Counted from the stretch's first letter, positions 48,079 through 60,440 are shown. The stretch: 64,000 nt of DNA from Margaritispora aquatica (GCA_007644065.1 VJWN01000027.1:415964-479963); one strand, 5' to 3'. Numbers and translations are program-made. The notes: a model not told the origin generated them from the letters alone.

Positions 48079-48837
48079 CTTGAATTGGTAGAAGGCACCT
48101 GTGCTACAATCAGTATGAGCTGAGAATATACCGAGTTCAAATATGATGGAAATAATGCGTCTGATCAGAATGTTGATACGCGTTCGCAGCATTCGCAACT
48201 TGTGCGTCTGAGTGAGCTGGGTATAACGTCATGTTGTTCATCATTTCAGAAAGCAAAAGAAGGGAATTGTGACTCGATGGCCTGAGCTAAGTATTGTAGA
48301 CTCCACACAAACATATAACACGTACCTTGTCGTAGCCCTACAAGCCAAGTGTGTTTAGCAGTGTGTCGGTGATTGAATGAACCTCTGCTGGAAGTCTAAT
48401 GAGATGTTTCAAGGGGTTGAATTTGTTGCGTAAAGGTTTGAGTATCATTGAAGAAGGGAAAGGTGTGGTTGGAGGGCGGGAAATAATTTATATGTGAGGT
48501 GGTGGGTTAGTTGAGTCCACGGAACGGATAAACTCTATCTCCGAGCAAAACCACTTTTGGGACACCTTCTCTGAAATAGTGCACCGACATCACGACGTCA
48601 CCGGAACCATTTTCATATTCTTGCCCTCCAGCGGCACAATCGCCAACTTCCTCAGTCTTTGGCTTCTGCCTCGCACTGCCTCGCAGACCTACACTCCTTT
48701 GGAATCGAATCAATTACAATTACATCTACATCCATACTACATCTGCTTTTTGTATACTGGATAACTCTTTTCCCTTGATGTATGGCCGTCGCTTTCGAAC
48801 CTACATGTATTAATTCTACGCACTACCTCAATGTTTG
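48079..48837. promoter_or_regulatory. Divergent promoter region, NOSIP-like / tafazzin
   Basis: About 760 nt between two divergent genes. Small ORFs on both strands have no support. No specific element identified. Confidence 0.4.
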
Positions 48838-50174
48838 ATGATGCGCGAAGGCGCCATGTCAACTTCCAACCCTACACCTCGTTATACTCCTAGCCTACCA
48901 TGGCGTACGACATCGTCGATGCTTATGGGAGTTACTGGCGCATTGTCTAGAGCGTTTCTTTACGGTCTTAACAACATGGAAGTTACCGGGTTGGATAGAT
49001 TCCTGCAAATATTGGACAAGAGGAAAGAAATCAATGGCAGAGAGCGGGGGTTGATCACTGGTGAGTGAACCCGAGGTCCTTTCATCATTGGCGCGACAAT
49101 TTGCTGATGTTTATTGGTAGTGTCAAATCATGTTAGCGTGTATGTGATAACTAGAAACCTTTTGTGAAGTAGTTTTTACTCATTACTGGTGTCGTCTGCA
49201 GATTGGACGATCCTTTAATCTGGGGTGTCCTTCCATTTCGCTATGGTTTCAACCCCTCGAATCACAGGTGGAGTTTGGGGAGTTATGATATCTGCTTCCA
49301 AAGCAAGTAAGGGCTCGCATCCAACACACCAGCAAGTTGATCGCAACTCACACCCAGTAGATTCCTTTCGTCTTTCTTTTCTTATGGACAAGTCCTTCCC
49401 ACACATCGAAAAGACCATTCTGAACATGGGGGACTTTTTCAACCTACCATGACACAAGCCATAAGACTACTCTCCTCGCAACCTTTTGCACATACCTCGA
49501 GCAATGCGGAGTCAGATACGGCATCACTTCTCAATGCCTCTGATCCATTCACCACTGGTGCCTTTACATACTCAACGACTGGCTCGGACGTCTTCCCAGC
49601 ACCCTCTGCATACCCCTCGCGTAAACACTCATGGGTGCATATATTTCCAGAAGGGCGCATACACCAACATCCCACAAACTCGATGCGATATTTCAAATGG
49701 GGTGTCTCGCGTCTAATTCTTGAGTCTGATCCGCTGCCCGAAATTGTACCAATATTCATAGATGGGAATCAACATGTTATGCACGAATCGCGGACATGGC
49801 CGAGATTTTTACCCCGCGCGGGGAAAAAAATCAAGATTGCATTTGGCGATGCAGTTGATGGAGAGAAGATATTTGGCGATTTGCGGGTGAGATGGCAGCG
49901 ATTGGTAGTTCTTCAGAAAGAGGCTATGACCAGAAAAGATCAAGAGTGGGAATTGGGAATGGGAGAGTTGACGGATGGATTAAAATACCACAAGGAAGCA
50001 GAGGCTTTGAGGAAAGAAGTTACGATGCGAATCAGACAAGAGGTGTTAAAGGTGCGTAGAAGTATGGGTTATCCAGATGAAGACCCCAAAGCTGGTCTAG
50101 CAGAGACTTGGATCGTCGAGGGAGGCAACGAGAGTGGTAAGAAATCTGATGGATCTTGGGTGGGCGATACATGA
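48838..50174 (+). CDS. TAZ1: Tafazzin (cardiolipin-remodelling acyltransferase)
   Basis: Four exons (48838-49060, 49121-49139, 49202-49306, 49358-50174) give 387 residues. Exon 2 is only 19 nt, but it carries the catalytic Asn-His and exon 3 supplies the rest of the H-x4-D motif (NHVSVLDD). Tafazzin-specific segments follow: DPLIWGVLPFRY, SYDICFQSN, FSYGQVLPTHR, then the acyl-acceptor motif FPEGRIHQ and the PEIVPIFIDG region. A Ser/Thr-rich insert of about 40 residues between these blocks (about 49490-49620) looks lineage-specific. In mitochondria the enzyme transfers acyl chains between phospholipids and lysocardiolipin. The start could be 48838 or a downstream ATG such as 48856. Confidence 0.9.
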
Positions 50175-50766
50175 GGGTAATGCGTTGTCCAACTGTACTG
50201 GCGATGTCAAACTGTTTCCATAAGCTTGTACCAAAAAAATGTATGAAGAATTTTCAAGCCATTGCGATGTTTGCGCTCGAGAAACATAATCAATCCATGG
50301 AACTCGCGCCAAAGAGCAGATGGCAAGTGCCTAAAACATTGTTTTTGTGTATGTCGCATCTCCATATCTGTGCTATTGAGAAATGATCCCTCGTAGCTTA
50401 TGCCGCTCTCGCTTTCAGCAGCGTCCCTATCGAATCCTGGTGCTAAGAACGCTCGGTTGTTTCGCCAAAGCGTTAAATTGGATCTTGGGGATTTAAGAGT
50501 CATAGAAACGCTCAATGATCGCAAAATACTGCGATGTGGTATAGGAAATAGCAAATAGTAAGAAGCTTATAATCTTTATGTTGTGAGATAGTTCAACAAG
50601 CTTCCCAATCCTGTATACACATTTCCCTCTTCACGCCCAAAATGTAATCCGACCTAGTGAGTTATGTACAGTGCCCTCATTCATCCATTTGAAATCACTT
50701 CGCCATCTCAACCTAGCCGTTTCAAAGATGTTTTTATGTTTATCTTCCTAGAAATCTCTATCTCAT
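50175..50766. other. Convergent intergenic region
   Basis: About 590 nt between the stop codons of tafazzin (plus) and beta-glucosidase (minus). No gene seen. Confidence 0.5.
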
Positions 50767-53700
50767 TTACAAACATTGAGAGTAGTAAGGGCTATTATAC
50801 GTGCAAACGTACGGTGCCACACAGACAGTATTACCTGTAAACACACCCGGATACCCACCACATTGACCCCATTGTGCCACAGGTGGAAGCGTACTTGTCG
50901 AGGAAGGCGCTGAAGTGGTACTCGACGCCTTTGTGCTCGAAGTTGAGCTCGATGCTTTGGTACTCGAGGACGAGGATGTCGGCTTGGTGCTCGAAGATGA
51001 AGATGAAGTGCTGGCTTTGCTTGAAGTGGTCAATGTGCTAGGGATTGTTGAAGTACTCGTCTTGGTACTACTGCTTAGGCTGCTGCTCTTCGTTGTGCTC
51101 GGAGCAGAAGCCGAGGTTGAGACTGCACTTCCCACTCCAAGGGCGCCAGTGAGTCTGATATCTCTCGAGCTCGCGCCGACCATAACACTCCAGCCACCAC
51201 TAGGCAATATCCACGCTTGAGTTGCACTGTCCCAGTAGCTGAGATCTTTTCTCCTCAGATTGAAAGTGGCTGTTATGCTGCCGCCTGGTGCAAGGGTCAT
51301 CTTGCTGAAACCTCGGAGCTGCTTTGGAGGACTAGCTGGCGCTGAAGCTGGCATGCCAATATATAGCTGAGGCACCTCCGCTCCGCTCACGGTTCCGTTA
51401 TTGGTGATGGTGCATGTGACTGTGGCGACAATATCGAAGAGATTGGCTGTTCCACCTGGGACTTTAGCGGTGCTTCCTGTGGCAGTGGAGAGAGCAGAGA
51501 TGGAGAGAGCGGAATAAGCGAAAGTTGTGTAAGACAAGCCAAACCCAAACTCATATCGTGGCGTTATGGCTGCTTTGTCGAAATGACGATAATCAATATA
51601 TAATCCTTCGGCATAGGAGTCATCGCCACTTGCAATTGCGGTTCCATAATCAGCTTGAGTTTTAGCAATTGTGTACGGCAGTTTTCCAGAAGGCGACACA
51701 GATCCGTAAAGGACATCGACCAATGCATTACCTGACTCCTGTCCAGGGAGACCAGCCCAGACCACAGCTACAACCGCGGGTAGAGCAAGAATAGATTCCA
51801 GGATCAAAGGGCCAACTGAGTGGACTACGACAATCGTAGGTTTTCCAATTGCGGCTACGGCTGCAACAAGTGCATTTCCAGAATGCCAAGGACTGCATTT
51901 AAGTAAGCAACTGTGTTTTGAATGGGAATTGGGTTCATTTCAATGATAATCAAGATTCTTGCAAGAATGACAAAGAAGAGACATACTCAAGGTTGATGCG
52001 ATCACCTACTGCTCCTTCGACCTAGGTCTTGTCAGCGAGATGAAGAAGAGAGATGAAGTGAGGTCACAAACAGTGAGATAACCCTCTCCAGAATCGGAGT
52101 TGATGAAGACGATTGCTGTTGCCGCAGCACTTGCAGCACTCGCACCTGACGACGTGCTGTCTGTGGTAGAGGTGACAATTGTGGTCCCATCAATCGTTGC
52201 TTGCGCTTGAATCGCTACGAGTGGTGATATCAGATACTAAGTCATGTTAGTACACTTCTAGTGAATTTAATTTGCGGGACTTACAGGAAAATCAGCTGTA
52301 CCAGATCCCCACCCCTAATGTGAGTTAGCATTCTTTTCTGTCACACGAAGCAATACTTGACCTACCATAGCCAACGTCCCAGTATCGCAAGCACGATCCG
52401 TGCATGCATTCGGCCCGCTGGGATTTGTAATCGCATCTTGTCCAATTATGGCCAGACTTTTTGGCTTCTTTAGTGGCAGGCTCCCATTTGTGTTCTTTAG
52501 CAACACAATTCCATCTCTTGCTACTGCTCTAGCAATTGTGGCATGTGTACTTTGCACGTTTGGGCCGCCGACACCCCCATTCCATGAAGTCCAGCCTGTG
52601 ACAGTTGGATAAGAGGTGTCTTGGCCGACGAGGTACCAAGCCGCAAGAATGCGGGTGCACATATCATTGAGGCGAGAGAGTGGAACAGTTGACGCCGTGA
52701 TGGCGGATTGGAGATTTGCACCCCAGAGGAAGTAGTTGTCGCCGAAATTGTCACCTGGCATTGTCATGTCCTGTTTTACGTATCAGTTATTGTATAGAAC
52801 TTGGAGTGTATGATTTGGAGTGAAACAGTTGACGAACCAATCCTGCGTTGGCTGATCCAACCGTTGTGTGTTGAGCTGCCCAATCTAGTGAAAATTAGCG
52901 ACTATTCTCAACTTTGGGGATGGAGCTTTTGATCCTACCGCTAACTACATATCCTTGAAAATCGAGCTCTCCTTTTAGGATGTTTGTCATGAGAGCGCTG
53001 CTCTCACAGGCCCAAGTCGTGTTGAATTTGTTGTATGAGCACATCACCGAAGTGACATTAGCTCTGACCGAGTCTGCAAAAGGCCAGAGATACAGCTGTG
53101 ATGAAGTAAGAAATAGCACTGACTGAACAGTGTAAGACTTACCTCGTGTAAAGTACGATCAGCAATGTTCGCACTTTGGGTATCACGGTTGAGCTCTTGT
53201 TCATTTCCGACTACGATTTGTTAATGCAGCCGAGGCATAGACTGTGGGATCAAATACTGAAGTGCTTTGCACAGGACTGAACACCTGCTGCTTGCATGCC
53301 ATTGATGGTCTGGAATCTCGCTTAGCAAGCCACTTTTCAGCTGTGATAGAGTGATCTGTACATTCACCATGGCTGCTCCAGACAAGTAAGGGTCATTTGA
53401 AAAGCCTTCCCAATTTCTTCCAGCCTGCAATTTTCGTTAGCAGAATCTTAAGAGCGGGGTATGAACCTCACAGTGGGGATCTTGCCAAGGGGCCCCGCGA
53501 CAGGTCCAAGCTGGACATGAATTCCCAATGCCTTTGATTCTTGTCCTAGGAAATCGTTAACATAGCTGCTCACCTCTAATTACTTTAACTTACCAAGAGC
53601 CAGGCCTCGCGCATACATCAAACCCGTATCCCAAGTTGAGCCCGTTGTAATGCCTGCTGGAAACGCTGTCACTCCCTGTGCATATCGAATTCTGGTTCCA

Positions 53701-54002
53701 AAAGTCAGCACACTTCACAATGTCTATCCAGTTTAACAAAATACACACCCTAGAGGACCATCCTGCAGACATAGCTCCGGGAAACCGATCGCAGCGATGG
53801 CAGCAATGTTACCGACACAAGGACCCTTTTGCCATCCGACTCCAGTGACCATGGTAATCTTGTTTGCGGTGCTGAGTTTCGCTAAAGCCACCGCAGCTTT
53901 GGCGTAGGCACTTGCCCAATCGCCATCGCCAGCGGCAGCAAAAGCAGGTACTGCAAGAAAAAGAGATGCTAAAATGCTGGAATACATCTTGAAATTGGCC
54001 AA
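50767..54002 (-). CDS. Secreted GH3 beta-glucosidase with C-terminal CBM1
   Basis: Thirteen exons give 857 residues: 54002-53749, 53691-53594, 53545-53472, 53424-53362, 53309-53258, 53210-53143, 53095-52939, 52884-52838, 52770-52366, 52314-52285, 52236-52072, 52021-51987, 51892-50767. Signal peptide within MYSSILASLFLAVPAFAAAG. GH3 core: [44 protein letters not shown] with SNDPYLSG, KHFIGNEQE, and the nucleophile Asp in GYVVSDWAAQ, carried across an intron. The C-terminal GH3 and fibronectin-III-like domains end at about 51130. Then comes a Ser/Thr linker and a fungal CBM1 (QWGQCGGYPGVFTGNTVC and CTYNSPYYSQCL). The enzyme cleaves cellobiose and other beta-glucosides outside the cell, and the CBM1 targets it to cellulose. 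A CBM1 at the C-terminus of a GH3 is not the commonest layout. Confidence 0.92.
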
Positions 54003-54733
54003 GGGAATGAGGGGACGAAATGTGAGAAGAGTATATAGAAGGGACAGCCCAAGAATATAAAGTACAAAGTCACGCTCTCAAGATTACCCCAGAATTCCGA
54101 AAAAGCATGGGTGTGGTAGCAGATCATTCTCATCGAAATATCAAAAGGCTTGCACTCTCAGGCTGAACTTCTACCAAGGAATGTCAAAGGTGGGAACATA
54201 GTCCAAATTAGGTGCTTTCACCAATTGAAAATGGAGATGATACATGGAAACTTGGAATAGGTGATCATCGGACCAAAAGATATTTGAGAAGTCACTCAGG
54301 CTGATTTCGGTACCAGAAACGAGATAGAGTTAGTTGAGAAGCAGTGGAGATGGGCACCCCGCATGTGAGTGCCGAGTGGCTGATGCAGGGCATGGCAAGG
54401 TTCACAGGCCCGCACTTCCACCATGATTCTGGAGGATCAGCCTCCGTGCAGGGGAGACGGAGGTCCAAAAGTGGACAAATCGAGATGTGCTGAATATTGA
54501 GATGATCTCTTGCTTGAAAGAAGTAGCAGTCAATAAGTAGGCTCGTTGGTACAAAGGTATATTTATCTAGTATTGAGCATAAACCAGCCTGTCGACGTTG
54601 TCAAAATTTGTCACCGCCAAGACGGAAATTCTGCTGGATAGGACGAATAGTACCGCCTTGGAATGCGCACAAATGGTAACCATAGTAGAAAAGCATACAA
54701 AGAGAAGATCCAGAAAAAGACTGCACTCAATAA
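54003..54733. other. Intergenic, beta-glucosidase promoter side
   Basis: About 730 nt upstream of the beta-glucosidase start. No carbon-catabolite site is called, because the short motif would occur by chance. Confidence 0.4.
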
Positions 54734-55814
54734 TTACGACAATTGGACATTATCACCAGCTATTGGCTTTGACGATGACGAATTTAGCCCACCTCGCTTA
54801 AGCTTCATCATCCCAATTTCACTTTGAGGTACTCCAAAGGTTGAACGATACTGGTACAGGATATAAGGCAAACTATAATCGTACATTGGAACAGACTTAA
54901 AGGCAAAATATGGTTGGGCGTATAGATCTTCTCTTGTAGATATACCGTACCCTGGACTGTTCCGTTTCAGCATTAACCCGTCCACTTGGTTTACTTGGGT
55001 CTCCAGTTTTGGAAATCGCAAATGTTCAGCTAGCCCTGTGGTGAGGATGCTTTAGTCTAATAAGGTCTTCCTAAATGTATCGAGTAGTATTGCCATTGCT
55101 GCCCCTAGCTAAAGATCGTTCTTTCTGCTGAAACTGTTTGCTAGATTGGTATGCATTGCGCCTGCTATTGGAGTCAATGTCCCCAAACTTTGCAAGCCTG
55201 TCCTTTCCATTGATGCATGCCATGCCTTTTTTTCCAGAATAGCATTGGATTCTCAGGTACTCTTGTCCGGCGGGGTGAGCAAACTATAAGCTGAAATTCG
55301 ACCAGCAATTGACAAATTTCGCTTCCGAATATGGCGCTTTTGCAGCAATTTGCGTTCAGTATCACTTATCTGGTCTAGCTTTGACGCAAGCTCTAATTGT
55401 TCAAGTTTTGATCTAACAAATCCAGAAGAATCTTTAGCGGTGAGCACAGGCGCTGATTTTTGTTCCGGTAAAGCATCAAGTTCGCCCCATTGGCCCTTTA
55501 GTTGTACCGTATTGGCATACAATATCTCTAATACATTATGGATTGCTTGCGGAAGAGAACGATTGATCTTTTCTTGTAGTTTGCGTGACGGTCTGAGTCA
55601 TAATCCTTAAGATGATAGGTGGGGTTTCCTGTTCGTCTCCACGCATGCCTGCCGTGTCTTGTACAAGCCAGAGGCACAACCAGGATCCTTCTTCATTTTT
55701 GACAACAACATTGCTCCGAAGGACCTTAATGAGATTGCATATAGGTCTCATTATTGATTTCAGTTCTGCAAGCGAATGAAATTCTGCCCGAGCAACACCC
55801 GTTAATTCTTCAGC
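54734..55814 (-). pseudogene. Series of open frames downstream of the DUF7730-like gene
   Basis: Three protein-like segments lie on the minus strand. 55814-55536 continues the frame of the upstream DUF7730-like gene for 92 codons after its TAA (AEELTGVARAEFHSLAELKS; SWLCLWLVQDTAGMRGDEQE). 55600-55253 in another frame reads KLQEKINRSLPQAIHNVLEI and QLELASKLDQISDTERKLLQ. 55040-54734, after a plausible CACAG acceptor, reads LRFPKLETQVNQVDGLML and PYILYQYRSTFGVPQSEI. I cannot join them with canonical introns. They may be the decayed 3-prime half of a larger gene, or an independent damaged gene. The family is unknown. Confidence 0.35.
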
Positions 55815-56806
55815 TTAATTCGAAGTGACTTCCCCAGTCACTCTGTCGTCTCGAAAGATGCAAAGCTCAATATCTCTCTTGTCGCCAAGCATTCGTTCCC
55901 AGTCTCGATAATGCCAGCCAGGAACGATCAATTGATAGACCTCAAGGTGCTCCCTTTCTTTGACGTTCTGGCCTAAAACTAAGCCTCCCGTGAATCGAGC
56001 TCCCGCTTCTGTCAAGCGCGAATTCAACAGAGCATCTCGTCGTTCGTCAGGATTAGACCATTTCTTTACAAATATCCTGAATTCGCGCCCCTTAAGTACC
56101 GTTCGACGTGCCGAAGTGACAGCATCCAATTCATCAGAAGCCCCAACTGTAAAGCCAAGATCAAAATCTCCGACATCCACCGAAATGACTTTGATGAGCT
56201 CAAGCATTGATGGCGCAACCTTGCTTGAGAATAGCGTAACTTCGAATGGTTGTGGAAAGTGGAAATGCATCTTCGAATACAAAAGAGGTGCAACCTCGTA
56301 ATAAACTTGTCGACATGCCCGCATCAAGGAGACAATTCCCCATGGCTGATCAGGTTCAAATCGAGAGCCATCATAGTAGGTAGGACTAGGTAGAAGATTC
56401 TCGTTCTGGCTTCGTGTGAGGTCCATACGAGGAAGAGCTACCGAGCAAGGGTTGCCGTAGGTACACGGCTGACCATTGAGTGAACGCTGACAACGAAGGT
56501 GTCGCATTCGTTTGCGGTTTTTGAACACCTACAACTTCATGAGCCTCTTTTACAAGAACCCTAAGGGCTTTGATAGTAAATCAAAATTACTAAACCTACA
56601 TGTACTACATCTCCTTCACTGAACAGTATGAATTCGAAGATAAGACATCGTATTTCAAGGGGAAGGTTCGCAAAAAGAGAGGAGCTGCTTTGATCAGTAA
56701 CAGTTCTTTTCTCATCAACCAATATGGTTGGATGACGTTTGCTGAGGTTGGGTTTAAGGCAGATGCACACTCTGATGGCCTGGAGAAAGCTATGCATCGA
56801 TTCCAT
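55815..56806 (-). CDS. DUF7730 / F-box-like fungal protein
   Basis: Exon 1, 56806-56600, and exon 2, 56528-55815, join over a 71-nt intron (donor GTAGGT) and give 306 residues. The diagnostic part is FANLPLEIRCLIFEFILFSEGDVVHV, the LP-x-EIR-x-x-I-x-E pattern of the DUF7730/2EXR group, followed by RHLRCQRSLNGQPC and MRACRQVYYEVAPLLYSKMHFHF, the usual 'C-R-Q-x-Y-x-E-x-x-P-x-L-Y' block. Such proteins are abundant and variable in Leotiomycetes and Dothideomycetes, with no established function. The frame remains open for 92 codons past its TAA stop (see the entry at 54734-55814). Confidence 0.7.
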
Positions 56807-57667
56807 AACCTTATCTGATGCCAAGAAGAATGATTTGAAGTTTGAAGTGATAGGTTTGAGCAACAATACGAGGGAATGAAGTTGGTGAGCACAACTAAGC
56901 CATCTATCACTCTGTAACTTTAATGCGATCAGTTACTTTGGTGGGCGATATTATGGTGAATGATGGTGGTGATGGTGATGGTGATGTTGAGAGCCAAGAT
57001 TCCAGTTCGATGTTGTCGAGAAGTTGATTGAAAATCATACCAGGATGACGATCTCAAGGTGAGGGTCTGGTTGGCATGTCTGATACAGCCTAAATAACCC
57101 ATGCTCTTGATCTGGCTGCTGAGTAAATCAGGTAGAAGATACCACGCACGTGACTATATTCTCCTCGTGAACACGAAGGTTGATCATAAAAACAAAGATT
57201 GATGCTCATCTATTTGTGCCAACAGCGACTTCTCGACTTCTAATGCCATTATATCCATATAATTGTGGTACCGTTCATCAAACATGTAGCGCTGACATAC
57301 TTATCAAGCTTTCCAAGCTCGCTGTTGGGTTGATGTCTAGTGTTGTTGTTCATTCATCTTGACGCTTGGACTTGAAAGATGGTTGATACGTTAAACACTT
57401 AACAAGGTTTGAGGGAGTAGTCCACTAGGTAGCAGACTTCGTATGATGAATTGAGATGAAACAAGTAAAAGATATATAGAACAGCAGCGGGGTGAATTGT
57501 CGGATTCGCAAAATAGCCGAGTGTGTGCATGAAAATCGAGTGTCGTTTCGCTGTCAAATTTTTGTACTGTTGTGTTGCAATAGAAGATGATGATGAGCAC
57601 AATTGGCTCTAATGATTCCGAGCGACAAAAATTTCACCTTAGTAATGCATAATAAAGAAATACATCG
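56807..57667. other. Intergenic, no gene seen; GGTGAT repeat
   Basis: About 860 nt with no supported gene. Three tandem GGTGAT units lie at 56968-56985. It contains the promoter of the DUF7730-like gene and the 3-prime end region of PDX2. Confidence 0.5.
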
Positions 57668-58540
57668 TTACGATTGAGGATTGTGCCCTGCCATTGCTCG
57701 TGCCTGAACGGCTTCATCGACCTGCTTCAACCACCAAACGTGGATTCGTGGATCTCCAGTCAGCTCAGGATGGAAGCTGGTACCGAAGCAATTGGCTTGC
57801 CGTACAGCGATAATATCTCCAGCCGCGGTCTTGCCCATTGTTTCAACCTCGGAGACACGGATTAACTTAGCGATACTCTCATCGATGGGTTTTGATGGTG
57901 CTACAACGGTATCGTTAGATTGTGCCTCTGCTTCCTGCACACCAGCAACATTTGGGAGGATCTTCTCAACAATAGGAGCTCGGATAAAGATTGCTCTGAA
58001 AGGAGCCTGGCTTTGAACGTCGGATTCTGATCTCAGAAATGGTAAATCCAGATCGGCCTCAAAGCTTTCAGTTTGTCGCCCGAAGTGGTTTCGATTGACC
58101 CGAACATCAAGACCCCCAATGAGTTCTTGACCACCTTTCTTTGTTCTATTCGCTGACTCGGCAAGAAGAATGAGACCTGCACAGGTTCCCCAAGTAGGCT
58201 TTCTTAACACTCTGAGGAAGGTTAGTATAATTACGTCCTGTATAGAAAGTCTGACTCACTTGACAAAATCTCGCAGAGGCTCTAACATGTTTGATCGCTC
58301 TGCTACCAGGGAAATGGCTGTGCTCTCACCACCAGGCAGAATTAGAGCATCACACGAGTCTAACTGTGATTGGTTGCGAACTTCTTTGAAAGTCCATTGA
58401 GACTGCTCGTGATCGGCATTCGTTGAAGCCAAAATCTGAGCAGCTTGGCGAAGTAGCTGGATATGCTCATTGAAGGCACCTTGTAGAGCGAGTACACCAA
58501 CAGTGATACTCAAGGGCATTGTTTGATCCGTTGATCCCAT
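57668..58540 (-). CDS. PDX2: Pyridoxal 5-phosphate synthase glutaminase subunit (PDX2/SNO)
   Basis: Two exons, 58540-58260 and 58211-57668, give 274 residues. Family motifs in order: VGVLALQGAFNEH at the N-terminus, LILPGGESTAIS, the catalytic Cys in WGTCAGLILLA, and the catalytic His-x-Glu in FGTSFHPELTGD near the end. The subunit hydrolyses glutamine and channels ammonia to PDX1 for vitamin B6 synthesis. An insert of roughly 40 residues before the last motif (VQEAEAQSNDTVVAPSKP) is typical of fungal members. The start at 58540 (MGSTDQTMPLS) is chosen over ATG 58597 for resemblance to the family, although 58597 is in frame. It is divergent to the acyltransferase gene. Confidence 0.92.
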
Positions 58541-59054
58541 CGTTACCAAAGAATTGAATTTGTCGGTACTGAGTGACCAAGTATCCTTCACATGCAAATA
58601 TTTCGAAGACTTCGAACTTTTTTTTTTATCTGTTGCGGGATTCGGCCAGGTTGTTGGACACTTTGGATGTCTCGGGTCATCAGATCATCAGATGCAACTT
58701 TATTTTTCTAGCGCCTCCTCGGTATATCATCCTTGAATTTAGTGTCTTGAGGGGCCCTGTTCGGTGGTCGCAAATATCCCACCCCACCGCAATTCTAGTC
58801 GGTCCTCAACACAATTCCACAAAAATTTCCATCACAGGAGTTTGGCCCCGCCGCTGTCACCAGTCTGACCTCGAATTTCTATTCGACTCTCCTTCATCCC
58901 TCCCACCATCCTTCACCGTCACCGCCAGGTCAGCCTGAGTCCAATTCATGTTTGAATCCTCATCTCCCCGTGAGGGTCACATCTATCACAACTATAATAC
59001 CGCATAACGACCATCTGCCGATTCTCCCATCTCTACATCTGCGATCAATTCAAG
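58541..59054. promoter_or_regulatory. Divergent promoter region, PDX2 / acyltransferase
   Basis: About 510 nt between two divergent genes. A run of nine T occurs near 58619-58627. No specific element identified. Confidence 0.45.
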
Positions 59055-59954
59055 ATGTCCGCCCTCACGTATTATTTCAGCATAGTCTCCGCCGCGTACA
59101 TCGGTCTAGTCCTTGCCCTCTACACGCTTTCCACAATCTTTCCAGTCGCAGGTTCCGTTGGACGTCTCCTCGCATCCTACGTCTCGCTGATATTGTGTGC
59201 ATTGTACGGTGTCTTTGCGTCGATATTTCTGCGCTTGGTGGGCTATGGCAGAATTTCGCAATGGGCGACAGCAAGGAGCTTCAAATATGTTATGTGGCTG
59301 ACAACTGGCATCACCTGCGAGATCGAGGATCCAAGCAATTACCTGAATACGACCAGGCCAGCTGTCTTCATTGGAAACCACCAGACCGAGCTGGATGTTT
59401 TGATGCTCGGCAACATCTTCCCGAAATATTGCTCAGTCACCGCGAAGAAGTCCTTGAAGAGCACACCATTCTTGGGATGGTTCATGAGTCTCTCGGGCAC
59501 CGTGTTCATCGACCGAGCGAATTCCGCAGACGCAAGGCATGCAATGGCAGGTGCTTCGTCTGAGATCACTCAGCAAAAGCAGAGTGTATACATGTTTCCC
59601 GAGGGTACACGAAGCTATGCGAAAGAACCCATGCTGTTACCTTTCAAGAAGGGTGCATTTCATCTCGCAGTTCAGGCTGGTGTACCAATCGTTCCCGTGG
59701 TGGTTGCAAATTACTCGGACGTGCTTTATGTGAAAGGATGGAGGTTCAACTCTGGCCGAATTCTGGTCAAAGGTACGTGTGGACTTCCTGCGGATGACAA
59801 TTCCTACTAACATGCTCTAGTTCTGAAACCTATCGAAACTAAGAACCTTACTCCTGCCGATGTTGAGGATTTGACACGAGATACAAGGGAGTTGATGCTG
59901 AAAGAGTTGGTAAGCTTGACAGAAAAGCAACGAAGTCAAAAGGTAAAACTATAA
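59055..59954 (+). CDS. 1-acyl-sn-glycerol-3-phosphate acyltransferase (PlsC / SLC1-like)
   Basis: Exons 59055-59772 and 59821-59954 give 283 residues. Two or three hydrophobic helices lie in the first 70 residues (YFSIVSAAYIGLVLALYTL; LASYVSLILCALYGVF). The catalytic H-x4-D motif is NHQTELD and the acceptor motif is FPEGTRS; LPFKKGAFHLAVQAGVPIVP follows, as in SLC1 relatives. The enzyme makes phosphatidic acid from lysophosphatidic acid in the ER. The C-terminal tail (LVSLTEKQRSQKVKL) is short, and its stop codon at 59952-59954 lies at the very edge of an AT-rich island, so the last residues may have been altered by the boundary. This is the last clearly housekeeping gene before the telomere. 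Confidence 0.9.
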
Positions 59955-59959
59955 TCTAT

Positions 59960-60440
59960 AAACCAAAAGATTAGGTTGTAAAAGTAAATAGTTTTTAAAC
60001 TTTAAAATTATAAAATAATATTATCTAGTAATATTTTTTCTAGCTTTTTATAACCCTAAGTAATTCTTCTATAATAATTTAAATAAATATTCTTTAAGAT
60101 TCAAAGCTTAATTAGATTTCGATATATATAAATACAATATTTTTTGTATTTATATTTACAAATATTTTATATAATATTATTAGTTTTTATTAAATAACTT
60201 TCGAATTATAGATTTATATACTATTTACTACAAGCTTTTAGATAATTTATCTTTATACTTTTATACTTTGTTAATTAAGCTTTTAAAAATATTAAAAGTT
60301 ATAATCTTAATTAGATTAAAAAGATATATAAAAAGCTCGACCACTAAGCTTATACTAATACTTCTAAAAGAAGTCTTATCTAAGCTCTCAAGCCTTATCA
60401 CTATAGAGGAAATCATTACTATCCTTATGGACAATTTTAG
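59960..60440. repeat. AT-rich island at the subtelomere boundary
   Basis: Composition changes abruptly right after the acyltransferase stop: long A/T runs, many TA steps, and almost no CG dinucleotides, until normal composition returns near 60440. No open frame or terminal repeat was identified. This is what repeat-induced point mutation (RIP) leaves in ascomycete repeats, but the mutated source is not recognisable here. Confidence 0.6.

Noticed and set aside
50915..51220. Plus-strand ORF rich in Leu, Val and Glu
   Set aside because: It is the antisense shadow of the Ser/Thr linker of the beta-glucosidase.
57391..57602. Two overlapping minus-strand ORFs of ~68 codons
   Set aside because: They overlap in different frames, have no splice context and no recognisable domain.
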